Of a stretch of 64,000 bases of DNA, positions 9,308-19,348 are shown one piece after another. The stretch comes from Maioricimonas rarisocia (GTDB lineage: Bacteria > Planctomycetota > Planctomycetia > Planctomycetales > Planctomycetaceae), in contig NZ_CP036275.1 of assembly GCF_007747795.1 (NCBI RefSeq), positions 372,001-436,000 of the forward strand, in the 5' to 3' direction. Both the position numbers and the translations under genes were made by a program. Numbering within the stretch: position 1 is the first letter of the stretch; every line of letters starts with the position of its first letter. The notes beneath the pieces are model-generated. The model had not been told where the DNA came from. It saw only the letters and a list, made by a program, of their open reading frames with translations, and ran no database searches.

Positions 9308-11377
9308 ATGAATCGCGCGCTCCTGTTTGTCCTCACGCTGTTGCTGCTGGCCCGGCCGGCGAACGTCTCTTTGGCCGCTGATGTCACCAAAGCGGACGTC
9401 ATCGTCTACGGCTCGACGCCGGGGGGATTCTGTGCCGCGATTGCCGCTGCCAGGGAAGGGGCCTCGGTCGTTCTGCTCGAGCCGACCGGCCATGTGGGCG
9501 GAGTGAACACCGGCGGGCTGAGCTTCAGCGACTCCAACCAGACCGTTCGCAGCACCGTGATGGGGCTGTTCGACGAATGGCATCGGCGGATCGAAGCCGA
9601 CTACGAGAGCCGCGGCATCGAACTCCCGTACGACGTGTCGGTCAAGGATGCCTCGGTCTGGACGTACGAGCCGCACGTCGCCGCCCGTGTGACTCAGCAG
9701 ATGCTGGACGAGGCGGACGTGCAGGTGCTCACGCACCGCTGGCTGCAGTCGGTCGTGAAGGATGGGACGCGGATTGCACGGCTCGTCACCACCGACGGAG
9801 AGTTCGCGGCGAAGACCTACATCGATGCCACGTACGAGGGAGATCTGATGGCGGCGGCCGGCGTGAGCTGGACGATCGGTCGCGAGGGACGGGATGCCTA
9901 CGGCGAATCGCTGGCCGGCAAACAGTATCCGAAAGGGAAGATGAACATCAGCGGTTTCGATGAGGAGGGCGAGCCGCTGCCGCTCATCACCACCACCGAT
10001 GCCGGTCCGGATGCGGCAGCCGATACGAACGTGATGACGTACAGCTTCCGGCTGTGCCTCACGAAAGATCCCGCCAACCGGGTGCCGTTCCCGGAACCGG
10101 AGCAGTACGACCCGGCCCGTTTCGAAGTCGTCCGGCGGTATTTCGCGCAGGAGAAGCGGCCGGTGCTGCTGTGGGATCTGTACAAGCTTCCCGGCGGGAA
10201 GTGGGACGCCAACAACGGGATCGGCAAGCAGTTTTCGCTGGGGCTGATCGGTGCCTGCAACGGCTGGAGCGAAGCGGACGCAGAGGGGCGGAAGGAGATC
10301 TTCGAAGCGCACAAGCAGTACTCGCTGGAGATGTACCGGTTCCTCACGACCGACCCGGCGGTGCCGGAGCATCTTCGCAAACAACTTGCGGAGTTCGGTC
10401 TCTGCCGGGATGAGTTCCCCGAGTACGATCACTGGTCGCCGCAGCTGTACGTGCGGGAAGGCCGCCGCATGCAGGGGATGTATGTGGTGAGCCAGAGGGA
10501 CATTATGGACGAGCCGGAGAAGGAGGATCCGATCGTCATTTCGTCCTTCCCGATCGACTCGCACGACTGTCAGCGGGTCGCGCTGCCGGGGGGCGGCGTG
10601 GTGAACGAGGGGACGATCTTCCCGGTCCGCATGCCGGGCCGTCGCAACGGCTATCCGTATCACGTTCCGTATCGGGCGATCCTGCCGCAGCCGGCGGAAT
10701 GCACCAACCTGCTGGTGCCGGTGGCCCTCTCCTGCACGCATGTGGCGATCTCGTCGATTCGTGTCGAGCCGACCTGGATGATTCTCGGCCAGAGTGCGGG
10801 CATTGCCGCGGCGATGGCGGCGGATGCGAACGCTGCCGTGCAGGAGCTGGCGTATCCGCAGCTTCGCGAGCGACTGCTGGCACAGGGACAGGTGCTCGAG
10901 CTGCCCGATCCGAGTGAGCTGCAGCCGGTGCAGTCGACGAAGGTGTCGATTGATCCGAAGACGCTGCCGGGCGTCGTGCTGGATGATCGCAAGGCGACGC
11001 TGACGGGGCAGTGGTCGGCGTCGACGAACTTCCGTCCGCATATCGGCACCGGTTACATGCATGATGAGAAGCGGGGGGACGGCGGCTCGATTGCCACGTT
11101 CCGGTTCAAGGTGCCCGAAGATGGTCGCTACCGGTTGCTGATGGCGTACTCGGCACATGAGACGCGGGCGACAAACGTGCCGGTGCAGGTGACGTCCGGC
11201 CCGCACTCGCAGATGCTGACGGTCGATCAGACGGTTCCGCTGCCGGGCGGCAAGGCGTTTCGACCCGTTGGAGAGGTCGAGCTGGACGCCGGCGTGGAGT
11301 CGGTGATCATGATCGCGAATGAGGGGACGGATGGCTTCGTGATTCTGGACGCCCTGCAGCTGCTGCCGGCGAAGTGA
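9308..11377 (+). CDS. Secreted FAD-dependent oxidoreductase (FAD_oxidored family)
   Basis: About 689 aa. A Sec signal (MNRALLFVLTLLLLA...ANVSLAA) is followed at once by a Rossmann dinucleotide site (ADVIVYGSTPGGFCAAIAAA) and the E-P-T-G-H-V-G-G segment typical of FAD_oxidored proteins (PF12831), common in planctomycetes and often near carbohydrate or sulfatase genes. The last ~130 residues (from about FRPHIGTGYMHD) form a beta-rich domain ending FVILDALQL, resembling the golvesin/Xly carbohydrate-binding-like module. The start at 9308 gives a complete signal peptide; in-frame sequence upstream to 9071 is translated repeat. Substrate unknown. Confidence 0.85.
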   Translation: MNRALLFVLTLLLLARPANVSLAADVTKADVIVYGSTPGGFCAAIAAAREGASVVLLEPTGHVGGVNTGGLSFSDSNQTVRSTVMGLFDEWHRRIEADYESRGIELPYDVSVKDASVWTYEPHVAARVTQQMLDEADVQVLTHRWLQSVVKDGTRIARLVTTDGEFAAKTYIDATYEGDLMAAAGVSWTIGREGRDAYGESLAGKQYPKGKMNISGFDEEGEPLPLITTTDAGPDAAADTNVMTYSFRLCLTKDPANRVPFPEPEQYDPARFEVVRRYFAQEKRPVLLWDLYKLPGGKWDANNGIGKQFSLGLIGACNGWSEADAEGRKEIFEAHKQYSLEMYRFLTTDPAVPEHLRKQLAEFGLCRDEFPEYDHWSPQLYVREGRRMQGMYVVSQRDIMDEPEKEDPIVISSFPIDSHDCQRVALPGGGVVNEGTIFPVRMPGRRNGYPYHVPYRAILPQPAECTNLLVPVALSCTHVAISSIRVEPTWMILGQSAGIAAAMAADANAAVQELAYPQLRERLLAQGQVLELPDPSELQPVQSTKVSIDPKTLPGVVLDDRKATLTGQWSASTNFRPHIGTGYMHDEKRGDGGSIATFRFKVPEDGRYRLLMAYSAHETRATNVPVQVTSGPHSQMLTVDQTVPLPGGKAFRPVGEVELDAGVESVIMIANEGTDGFVILDALQLLPAK

Positions 11378-11480
11378 GGGCGCAGTGATGGCTCGAGGTT
11401 CGAGTCGTGAGCGACTACGAGCCGCGACCGTGAGGGGGCGGAAAAGCGAACCACGGAGACACGGAGGCACGGAGAAGACC

Positions 11481-11501
11481 GTAGGTCAGGCATCGCCTGA
11501 C
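11481..11501 (+). repeat. REP-like palindrome, GTAG head, GTCAGGC stem
   Basis: Same 21 bases as 78-98, about 100 bp downstream of the FAD oxidoreductase stop. It is preceded by a GAGCCGCGACCGTGAGGG tail motif (about 11420) and CACGGAG microrepeats. Confidence 0.7.
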
Positions 11502-11670
11502 GATCACCGGTGCCGGGTGGCCGGTGGCCGTGGCTGGAGTTCGCAACGCGAGTGAAGCCACGGAGCGACGGTGTCACGGAACTGGAATGGGTGGCGGGCA
11601 CGATCGTCGAACGGGAGTGAGCGGCTTCCCGAGGGCATGCGGCTTGAGGAAGCGGCGCGGGGTCGACGTT

Positions 11671-13500
11671 CTACTCGTTTGCCATCCGCTGCAGTGCCCG
11701 GATCTGCTGCACCGACAGGCCCGGGTAGGCACTGTAAAACGGCTCGACGGCTTTGAGGTCGTGCTTGCGAACGAACTCGAGGAATGCGTCCGTGTGCTCC
11801 TGGACGCTGACCTTCCCGTCGTCTCCCTGCATCGCTTCCGTTCCTTCAACATGGTCCAGAATCAAATTGAAGACGTCTCCGATCTTGTCGACGAATCGAT
11901 GGATATAGACGTCAAACGCGCCGTCATAGGAAGTGATGACGGCCACCTGATGCGTCGCGTCCAGGAACACGAACCGTGCGAAGTGGACGGTCCCGATCGA
12001 GTCAAGAGCCGCGTTGATCGGGTTGTCCTCCCGGGCCAGCAACGCCTTGATTTTGGCTTGCAGTTCGTTGTATGCCTGCTCGTCCCGACAGGTCATGATG
12101 AGTGTAAGGGGATTCGCGCGGTCCTCCTCGGCAAGGTGTTCGCCGTTGCCATTGTCGTTCTGCGCGTCTTCGTCTGGCTCCTCCACGTCGCCATCGTCGT
12201 CGACGGCATCGGCGAGATACTCTGTGTTGATGAAGTCGGCTGACTCGGCGGCCTCGTTGGCGGTCCGCATGCTGACGGTGGGCCGCAGATTTCCGCGGAA
12301 TGACTCGAGTCCCCATCCGAAGTTGCGCACGTTCCACCGTCGCGTGGGAAGTGCGGCGGGGTCGACCGGCGAGATGCCCTCCGGTCGTTTGTAGGCGAGT
12401 TGACCGAGACTGCCGTTCAGCCGAGAGGACCTCAGCGAACTTTCGGTGTGGCAACTGACGCAGTCCGCGGTGAAGAAGTGGGTCGACTCCGGGTTGGCGA
12501 TGATGTCGGGGATGTCTCTGACTTTAAGCGCGGCGATCGTCGGATCCGTGCTGTCCGGAATGGCAGATCGGTCGAGTCCGGCGGGTGGAAACACCGAGTG
12601 AGTCCCGACCCCGGCACTGCCGAACTGATGGTTGAGGGGAATCGGGAACACGATGGACCGTGTGACGAAACTCAGTGCCTGTCCAGGAGAGCCGGGAAGA
12701 CTGGGATGCACGCTGACGGGGGCGAACGAGCCGTCGTCTGGATTGCGAAGCGTAGCGAAGAACAGCCAGGGCTCGACCTGTTGCTGCAGTCCCATGAAAG
12801 CGATCGCGTTGAGACGTGTGGAGTCGAGATGCGACTTCAGGAAGTTCCGCAGGATGTCTGTCATGTCCACACCCTGCGCGGCGAAACCGGGGTGGACGCC
12901 AAGGCGAGCGCCTGTTGTCTCGACGTTATGGTGGCTGAGTTGAGACTTGATGGCGACGAGATCGTCCACAATCTCGCGGAATCGCGGCTCGTCGACCTCG
13001 AACGGTCGTGACGCGTTGGTGACGTAGTCAAATACGATGTGCATCGTCACATCGAGGGCTCTCGCGATCTCACCTGTCACGCGAACCGGCTGGGCGATGA
13101 TGCGAACCTGGGCCTTCGAGCCGAATCCCTGGTCGTTCCTGATCCTGCTGCTGCATCCGGGGGCGGAGGGATCGATGCGAATCCCGGCGACTCTCCAGCT
13201 GGCAATGTCACGCTGGGTGTCGTCGAGGTCAATGTGGATCTCCTCACTGTCGATTGGATCCTGCAGCCGCAGGTTCTCCGCGTGGCCGAGGATCTCGTCG
13301 AAGGTCCGCTGTGGCACAAGCGGCTTTCCGTCGCGGGTCAGAACGTCGCCGATGCAGAGCAGCTCCTCCGTCTCGTCGCGGGTACTCGGGGCGGGCCAGA
13401 GAAAGGCGACGTCGCAGACGTCGAGCTTGACGTCCTCCTGGGCGGCGGACTCGGTGCAAAGAAGTGTTCCGGCGGTGAGGAACAGGAGCAGCTGTCTCAT
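11671..13500 (-). CDS. Secreted protein of unknown function with one CxxCH haem motif
   Basis: About 609 aa. The start at 13500 gives a Sec signal (MRQLLLFLTAGTLLCTESAAQ) and has GCAGGAAACG upstream; the frame continues further 5' but without coding character. C347-V-S-C350-H351 is a c-type haem motif, and an H-H pair lies near 190. An acidic linker (about 430-460, many D/E/N) leads into a C-terminal segment with VHFARF (about 506) and a YDGAF-x-VYIHRFVDKIGD stretch. That resembles, from memory, the small domain found N-terminal to some haem peroxidase or lipoxygenase-like proteins. Likely a periplasmic electron-transfer or peroxidase-related protein. Family unassigned. Convergent with 14118 only through repeat-bearing DNA. 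Confidence 0.7.
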   Translation of the reverse strand: MRQLLLFLTAGTLLCTESAAQEDVKLDVCDVAFLWPAPSTRDETEELLCIGDVLTRDGKPLVPQRTFDEILGHAENLRLQDPIDSEEIHIDLDDTQRDIASWRVAGIRIDPSAPGCSSRIRNDQGFGSKAQVRIIAQPVRVTGEIARALDVTMHIVFDYVTNASRPFEVDEPRFREIVDDLVAIKSQLSHHNVETTGARLGVHPGFAAQGVDMTDILRNFLKSHLDSTRLNAIAFMGLQQQVEPWLFFATLRNPDDGSFAPVSVHPSLPGSPGQALSFVTRSIVFPIPLNHQFGSAGVGTHSVFPPAGLDRSAIPDSTDPTIAALKVRDIPDIIANPESTHFFTADCVSCHTESSLRSSRLNGSLGQLAYKRPEGISPVDPAALPTRRWNVRNFGWGLESFRGNLRPTVSMRTANEAAESADFINTEYLADAVDDDGDVEEPDEDAQNDNGNGEHLAEEDRANPLTLIMTCRDEQAYNELQAKIKALLAREDNPINAALDSIGTVHFARFVFLDATHQVAVITSYDGAFDVYIHRFVDKIGDVFNLILDHVEGTEAMQGDDGKVSVQEHTDAFLEFVRKHDLKAVEPFYSAYPGLSVQQIRALQRMANE

Positions 13501-14117
13501 GGTCGTTTCCTGCGGAGGGTGAGCTGAGACGTATCGATACGTCCTGAGATGGGACTGCGCAACATTCGACGAGCCGTTCCCATGGATCGGAGTCCCACAA
13601 CCCGGGAACTCCCGTTGTGGCGGTGTTCTTTGCGGGAGGAACACTCTCTCCAGATCAGACCGCTCTTCGTCGCGAGAAGCAGACAACCTCACGGAAAGTT
13701 TTCAGAAAGCTTTCGGGAACTCATCAAACGGCTGCGAAGGTTGGCTACTGGTCATTGCGCTGCAGCACCCGCAGCTCATCGTCAACGCCACTGACGCAGC
13801 AGATGTAGCCCAGGCTCCGCCTGACGAATACCGGTGCTCGTGGTCGTGGACAGCGCGAAGCACTCGGCGGGTGACATGCTGGCCCTGCAAGGCAAGCATG
13901 TGAGACCACTGGCCGTCGGCCTCCTGCCAGCTGCGCCGGCCCCTCGAAGGCAGACAGGAATGTCTGCCCCACTGGCTTTGCGAAGTTCAACGCCGCCCCC
14001 AACCGCTGGAAGCGGCCCGCGTCGGCGTCTACCATCAATGGAACCAGTGCGCTCATTCTTCCGGGCCGGTCGCTGTCCCTCCGGAAGTCCTCTCCACCTG
14101 CGAACGATCGAACTCTC
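13501..14117. other. Intergenic region, with REP-like elements
   Basis: 617 bp between the divergent starts at 13500 and 14118. It contains a degenerate GTAGCCCAGGC...GCCTGACG element (about 13805-13826) and a clear inverted GTGG-headed palindrome (13949-13972). No gene recognised. Confidence 0.5.
13949..13972 (-). repeat. REP-like palindrome, GTGG head, GGCAGAC stem
   Basis: On the minus strand this reads GTGG, then arms GGCAGAC/GTCTGCC around ATTCCT. An identical 24-base copy lies at 57975-57998 on the plus strand. Confidence 0.7.
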
Positions 14118-15575
14118 ATGCCAAGGTTGTTTCTCGTTGCTCTCTGCGGCGTTGCTGTGCTGCTGACCTGTCTCTCCGTTGCCGCGGAGGCAGCCGACCG
14201 CAAGCCGAACTTCATCTTCGTCCTCAGCGACGACATCGCTCAGGGGGACCTGGGCTGTTACGGCCAGAAGCTGATCCAGACGCCGCGGCTCGATCAGATG
14301 GCCGCCGAGGGAACGCGGTATCTGCAGGCGTACTGCGGCACCAGCGTCTGTGCCCCCAGCCGGTCTTCGTTCTTCACCGGTCTGCACACCGGGCACTGTC
14401 CGGTCCGCGGCAACTACGAAGTGCCGCCCGAAGGTCAGCTGCCGCTGCCTGACGAGACCGTCACGATTGCTGAGGTTGCGAAGACCGCCGGCTATGCGAC
14501 CGCAACGTTCGGCAAGTGGGGGATGGGGTACTTCGACACGACCGGCAGCCCGTTCAATCAGGGGGTCGATCACTTCTTCGGCTACAACTGCCAGCGGCAC
14601 GCTCACTCGTACTTCCCGACGTACCTGTACGACGACGCCCAGGCGTTCATTCTGCCGGGCAATGACGGCCGGACCGTCGGCGAAACGTACGCCCAGGAAC
14701 TGATTCAGAACGACATGATCCGGTGGCTGCGTGAGAATGCCGATCAGCCGTTTCTGGTGTTCTACGCAATCACGCTGCCGCATGGCCGGCACGAGATTGA
14801 TGACTTCGGCATCTACGCGGACAAGCCTTGGACCGACCGGCAGAAAGCGTACGCGGCCCAGGTGACCCGGGTGGACACGGACATGGGCGAGCTGATGGAT
14901 ACGCTCCGCGAGCTGGGCATTGCCGAGGAGACGCTGATCGTTTTCTCCGGCGACAATGGTTCGTCGTTCAGTCCGAATTCGGAGATCGGCAAGCGGTTCG
15001 ATCAGGCGAGCAACGGCCTGCGGGGTTACAAGCGGGGCATGTACGAGGGAGCGCTTCGCCAGGCGGCGCTGTCGTGGTGGCCGGGGACGGTTCCGGCGGG
15101 GCGCGTGGACGATCAGCCCTGGGCGTTCTGGGATCTGATGCCGACCTTTGTCGAACTGAGCGGTGCCACTCCGCCGGATGGCTACGAGACTGACGGCAAG
15201 TCGCTGGTCTCGTATCTGAAGGGGGACGATGCCCCGCAGCGGGATTACTTCTACTGGGAACTGCACCGGGGTGACGCGGCGGTTCAGGCGGCACGGTTCG
15301 GCGACTGGAAGGCGGTCCGCAACGGCTTCGGCAAGCCGATCGAGATCTACGATCTATCGGAAGACGCCGCGGAGTCGAACAATCTGGCGGAAGCCCGGCC
15401 CGATCTGGTGAAGAAGGCGGAGGAGATCTTCGCCGAAGCCCACCGGCCTGATCCGAACTGGCCGCTGGAAGGACGGGACGAACTCCACAAGCAGAGGGCT
15501 CAGCAGGCCTGGAAGATCAAGCGGGAGCGTGACCGGACCGGCTGGGTGCCGGAGGATGCGATCGAGAGGCCGTGA
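14118..15575 (+). CDS. Secreted sulfatase (arylsulfatase family)
   Basis: 485 aa with a Sec signal (about 1-26). The alkaline-phosphatase-fold metal site is FVLSDD (D38, D39) and the formylglycine motif is C78-A-P-S-R82, so it is of the Cys type needing a formylglycine-generating enzyme. [16 protein letters not shown] and [10 protein letters not shown] are typical of planctomycete arylsulfatases; a second metal-ligand block is FSGDNGSS (about 282). Hydrolyses sulfate esters, probably on marine polysaccharides; the actual substrate cannot be read from sequence. It stands alone: both neighbours are on the minus strand. The GAGCCGCGACCG repeat lies just after its stop. Confidence 0.9.
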   Translation: MPRLFLVALCGVAVLLTCLSVAAEAADRKPNFIFVLSDDIAQGDLGCYGQKLIQTPRLDQMAAEGTRYLQAYCGTSVCAPSRSSFFTGLHTGHCPVRGNYEVPPEGQLPLPDETVTIAEVAKTAGYATATFGKWGMGYFDTTGSPFNQGVDHFFGYNCQRHAHSYFPTYLYDDAQAFILPGNDGRTVGETYAQELIQNDMIRWLRENADQPFLVFYAITLPHGRHEIDDFGIYADKPWTDRQKAYAAQVTRVDTDMGELMDTLRELGIAEETLIVFSGDNGSSFSPNSEIGKRFDQASNGLRGYKRGMYEGALRQAALSWWPGTVPAGRVDDQPWAFWDLMPTFVELSGATPPDGYETDGKSLVSYLKGDDAPQRDYFYWELHRGDAAVQAARFGDWKAVRNGFGKPIEIYDLSEDAAESNNLAEARPDLVKKAEEIFAEAHRPDPNWPLEGRDELHKQRAQQAWKIKRERDRTGWVPEDAIERP

Positions 15576-15818
15576 CGAAGTGAGGCTCGAGTCGTGAGCG
15601 AACACGAGCCGCGACCGTGAGGGAGCGGAAGGGCCAACCACCGAGGCACGGAGACACGGAGAGTTGTGAGGTGGGCCAACGTCGAAACGTGAGAGCCCAC
15701 CGGCCGCGACCGGTGGGCCGTGTCCACCAGTAACCCGGCGAGCCCGGAGCGTGAGCTCCGGGATGACAACGCATCTCAGTCACGCTGAGAATGCACGCGA
15801 CGGCCGGTCCGCGACGTC
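15576..15818. repeat. Dispersed-repeat cluster after the sulfatase
   Basis: Contains GAGCCGCGACCGTGAGGGAG (about 15608), CACGGAGACACGGAG (about 15650), a CCCACCGG/CCGGTGGG hairpin (about 15692-15718) and a partial copy of the 80-bp repeat (AGCCCGGAGCGTGAGCTCCGGGA, broken here for length, about 15740). The order matches 8950-9090, so these units travel together. Confidence 0.6.
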
Positions 15819-17381
15819 TCACCGCACGTATCGGTCCCAGCTGCCAAACGATTCGGTGATCTTTCCCCGGGGGATCGACAGGGCAATCACCAGCACGCCC
15901 AGAATGCCGCACGTGATCGCGTATCCGGTGGTCGCTTCGCTCGTCAGCCACGGTCCCACCGCGACGATCAGGCCGAGCAGCACGTTCAGATAGCGGCCGA
16001 TCCGCAGCGCTTCACCCATCACGATCACGGAGACGGTGACGATCAGCGCGCCGCCGAGGTGGCCGATGTCGGCGGCCCGCGATTCGATCGGGATTCCGAA
16101 TGCCGTCGGGCAGAACATCACTCCGATGCCCAGGATGGTTGCCAGCGTCAGCATCCAGGGAAAGCTCATGCCCCAGATGGACGCCTTGAAGACACTCCAA
16201 GGCTGATTGGGGAGTTCCATCAGTGCGGGAGAGCGTTCGTCCGGAGTGCAGTTGTCTGCCTTCCCGCCTTTCCAGAAGATCGTCCAGAGCGAGCCGCCCC
16301 GGTCGCCACGGGCCTTCGCCTGCCGCACGTGCTGAATCATCGCCACGACTTCGTCGACTTCCAGCGGGATCATCGGCAGCATGATGGCGGCGGCCAGCAG
16401 GCACATGAAGCACCACTCGTGCACGATGACCGGCTGCGAGATGACGAGGAAGATGTGCGTCAGCCCCAGCGGGATCACGAGGATGCCGAAGAAGGCAACC
16501 ATCCATGGCATCGTTCGCCAGCGGGATGGGCTACCCATGTACCCCATGAGGAATTCGAGGGTGTACGAGACCGCCCCCAATCCGCCGTCGGAGATCGGCC
16601 ACATGTGGGACATCTTCGAGTTGAGGACCTTCTCGGTGCCGGAGCGGAAGCCGAAGAACGGGTCCCACACCCAGTCGATGTAGCCGAGCTGGAACATCGC
16701 CAGGTACCGCGAGACGACAAAGCCGGCAAAGCCGAGGACGATCATGATCCAACGCTGCGGCCAGCTGGACGGGTTGTACGTCCAGCCGGGCGGCGTTGGT
16801 GGGCCGTGCTGCATGTACATAATCATGTTGGGCATGCCGGGGATGAGGATCGTCAGTGACATCACCAGAATGCCCACGACCGAGTTGTTCAGATAGGACG
16901 CGGCAGTCGGGGCCCAGAAGAGGATCGGCGCAAACGTCATCCAGACGCCGACGAAGCAGCAGAGCCACATGCTGATCGGCCGGTTCGGCAGCAGGGATCG
17001 CCAGCCGAAGATGAGCAGCAGCACGCCGCAGAGGATGTCGCTGCCGGTCATCAACCAGGCACGGAGTTGGCGCAGCTCGGCAGTCGAATTCTCTGCGAAC
17101 CATGGCCCGCGGCCACCACTCGGATCGACCCACAGGGCTTCGTTCAGATAGCCGAGCGAAAAGGGGGAGACGACCATCCAGAGGCCGAGCAGCGGGAGCG
17201 TCCAGTAGACCCAGAGGGTCTGCCGGTGATGCATGCGAAGCATCTGCAGACGGTCTTCGCGGGACATCTCGTGGTGGCCGCCATGATCATCGTCGTGGTC
17301 ATGGTCGCCGCCCCCGTGATCTCCAGAGTGCTTCATCTCCATCTCGGCCATCGGGCGTGAAACCCCGCGAGACCCCATCAT
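15819..17381 (-). CDS. Polytopic membrane protein with SPW repeats and a VKOR-like CxxC segment
   Basis: About 520 aa. The start at 17381 (ATGATG) has AGGAG 7 bases upstream. A short His/Asp-rich cytoplasmic or metal-binding tail (about residues 16-42, H-G-G-G-D-H-D-H-D-D-D) precedes many hydrophobic helices. LLGLWMVVSPFSLGYL and related W/SP segments match the SPW repeat family (PF03779). The segment HEWCFMCLLAAAIMLPM carries a CxxC in a helix, as in vitamin K epoxide reductase-like quinone/disulfide enzymes. Possible roles: periplasmic disulfide formation or metal-linked membrane redox. It appears monocistronic. The SPW assignment is likely; the VKOR likeness is tentative. Confidence 0.65.
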   Translation of the reverse strand: MMGSRGVSRPMAEMEMKHSGDHGGGDHDHDDDHGGHHEMSREDRLQMLRMHHRQTLWVYWTLPLLGLWMVVSPFSLGYLNEALWVDPSGGRGPWFAENSTAELRQLRAWLMTGSDILCGVLLLIFGWRSLLPNRPISMWLCCFVGVWMTFAPILFWAPTAASYLNNSVVGILVMSLTILIPGMPNMIMYMQHGPPTPPGWTYNPSSWPQRWIMIVLGFAGFVVSRYLAMFQLGYIDWVWDPFFGFRSGTEKVLNSKMSHMWPISDGGLGAVSYTLEFLMGYMGSPSRWRTMPWMVAFFGILVIPLGLTHIFLVISQPVIVHEWCFMCLLAAAIMLPMIPLEVDEVVAMIQHVRQAKARGDRGGSLWTIFWKGGKADNCTPDERSPALMELPNQPWSVFKASIWGMSFPWMLTLATILGIGVMFCPTAFGIPIESRAADIGHLGGALIVTVSVIVMGEALRIGRYLNVLLGLIVAVGPWLTSEATTGYAITCGILGVLVIALSIPRGKITESFGSWDRYVR

Positions 17382-17552
17382 GCGTATGCTCCTGTTGATC
17401 GCCACCCGCACTGCACATTCTCAGCGAGGGAGCGGTCAGCGGGATGGTGGTTCTCCCCACGGCATCTGGACATCTTTGCGGTCGCAGTGCCGGGCGGGGA
17501 GCGCGCACGTTCGTCGCACTGGCGCTGGAACGGGGCGATCAGAGACCGGTGT

Positions 17553-19106
17553 CTACGAGAGCTTGAGCAGATCCTTTGCCTGCTCGTAACCGTCCGAGCG
17601 GAAGCCGTACTGGCTGGCTGTCACCCGGGCGAGTGCGACCAGTTGCCCCCACCGAAACGCCGGACGGATGTTCGCGTATTCTTCGGTTACGGTCTGGTAG
17701 TACTTCTCGGCGTGCAAAGCTCCGTCTTCACTCGTCGCGAACTTCAGCATCAGATTGAAGACCGGTTGAGGATCGAACTCCTGCTGACCGTAATGCGAGA
17801 TGAGGGCCGCGGCCCGAAACTGATCCTTGCTGCGAATGGCCGCTTCCGTCTCGTGCAGAAGCGTGCCGGCATCGGCGGTCTGCACACCGGCGAGTTGCTC
17901 CTCGGTCGGAAACGGGTCGTCATTGACCCGTCCCACCTGGCCGGCCGTGTGGAATGCCCCCACGATCATCCCGGCCATCACGTTTCGTGCATTGCTGACG
18001 CGGGCGATATTCCGCCAGGCGTTCGCCGCATCCGAGGCGTGGACTCCCACCGATGCACCATGAACGCTGCCGACCGGTCTGGCTTCGTCGGCGGCCCGTT
18101 CGGATCTCCCCGGGTCATGCAGGACAAGTCGGTTGGCGGCGAGCGACATCGCTTCGCCGATTGATTCGGGGGAGTAACCTTCGCTGAGTGCCGCTGCGAC
18201 GGCTTCAGCGGCTTCTGCACGGCTGCCACGAAAGATCACGTCCGCCAGTTCCTGCAGCCATGCGTCGTCTCCGACGCGGTTTCCCGGTGTGCGCCCCGCC
18301 AGCGAATACTCATCGAACAGTCGCGGCAGCAGCGAGCGGATGTCGGACCTCGACCGGTTCTTCTCGATCATCCGCCGTTCCGAGTTCGCGCAGTAGTGAA
18401 CCGATTGCCGCAGCAGAAGGTGACCCCATTCGTCTCCGGCCAGACTGCGGGTATCCCATGCCCGCCAGGCGAGGACGATGCGGTGCACATCCACTTCGTC
18501 CTGCAGGGCGAACTGCAGGTGGTTGAATGCCTCGCCGATCGGTGCATCCGACATGGTTGCAAACGTCTGATCCGCGCGGGCAATGTCGCCGGTCCGGCTC
18601 ATCTCGCGCAGATAGTGTCCGTGAGGAGCATCCTGAGGGATCGGTTCGGCGCGGACGGGACGCAGGCGTTCTTCGCTGCGACCGCCGAATTCCTGAATCC
18701 GGTTCGCGTTGCGGTACAGGACCTTGAGGACCGGCAGTGGTCGTTGCTCCGACGGGAGAGCCTGAGCCATGTAGTACGAGGGGGCGAGAGCCATGAACGT
18801 GTGGAAGCCGACGTAGTCGTGCCCGCCAAACGTTCGCGCGTTCGCCAGGGCACCCGCTGCGACGAGGGTCTTCAGATCGGTGCCAGCCTGAATCTTCTCT
18901 ACCAGCCTGGCCGTCAGCTTCTCTGGCGGCGTCTCCTGCATCAGCGAGACGAGTGGTTCGAGATGACCGAAATCGAGTGAGCCCGTCGGCTCAGCGGCTT
19001 CCAGGGTGGAGAGTCCCAGTTCGGCAGCCAGTTCCGTGCCGAGCCCGGCCAGCAGCATGCCGCGGCCTACGTCTGCCAGAAACTCACGACGCGTGTTGCG
19101 GGACAT
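17553..19106 (-). CDS. Tat-exported protein of unknown function
   Basis: About 517 aa. The start at 19106 puts a twin-arginine signal at the N terminus (SRNTRREFLADVGRG followed by a hydrophobic stretch); 19 more in-frame codons upstream lack this logic. The mature part is largely helical, with His-rich positions in GGHDYVGFHTFMAL, YCANSERRM, GMIVGAFHTAGQVGR and SHYGQQEF. Such spread His/Glu residues and Tat export fit a cofactor-containing periplasmic enzyme, but no family was recognised. It starts opposite the SEC-C gene at 19349, so the 240-bp gap is a shared promoter region. Confidence 0.7.
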   Translation of the reverse strand: MSRNTRREFLADVGRGMLLAGLGTELAAELGLSTLEAAEPTGSLDFGHLEPLVSLMQETPPEKLTARLVEKIQAGTDLKTLVAAGALANARTFGGHDYVGFHTFMALAPSYYMAQALPSEQRPLPVLKVLYRNANRIQEFGGRSEERLRPVRAEPIPQDAPHGHYLREMSRTGDIARADQTFATMSDAPIGEAFNHLQFALQDEVDVHRIVLAWRAWDTRSLAGDEWGHLLLRQSVHYCANSERRMIEKNRSRSDIRSLLPRLFDEYSLAGRTPGNRVGDDAWLQELADVIFRGSRAEAAEAVAAALSEGYSPESIGEAMSLAANRLVLHDPGRSERAADEARPVGSVHGASVGVHASDAANAWRNIARVSNARNVMAGMIVGAFHTAGQVGRVNDDPFPTEEQLAGVQTADAGTLLHETEAAIRSKDQFRAAALISHYGQQEFDPQPVFNLMLKFATSEDGALHAEKYYQTVTEEYANIRPAFRWGQLVALARVTASQYGFRSDGYEQAKDLLKLS

Positions 19107-19348
19107 GACGGGGCTCCCGAAGTTGGATGAGTGAGAAACGGACCTGGGGAGGCGGAAAGCCACTCTTCATCAGATCCTCGCGGTCGCGGCAACGCAAGCG
19201 GAATCGCGGCGATTCGTATGAGGGGACGTGATTGTCTGAGGGGATGCTGCGAATTCGAGGTGACGGGGCTTGCCTGATCGTCATCAAATTCGGAAATTGA
19301 TGGGACGAACACGCGGCGGTTGTCAAACAGCCTCAAGGAGGTCCAGGG

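Noticed and set aside
9278-11470. Long minus-strand frame opposite the FAD oxidoreductase
   Set aside because: Arg/His-rich shadow translation; the plus-strand gene has a signal peptide and FAD motifs.
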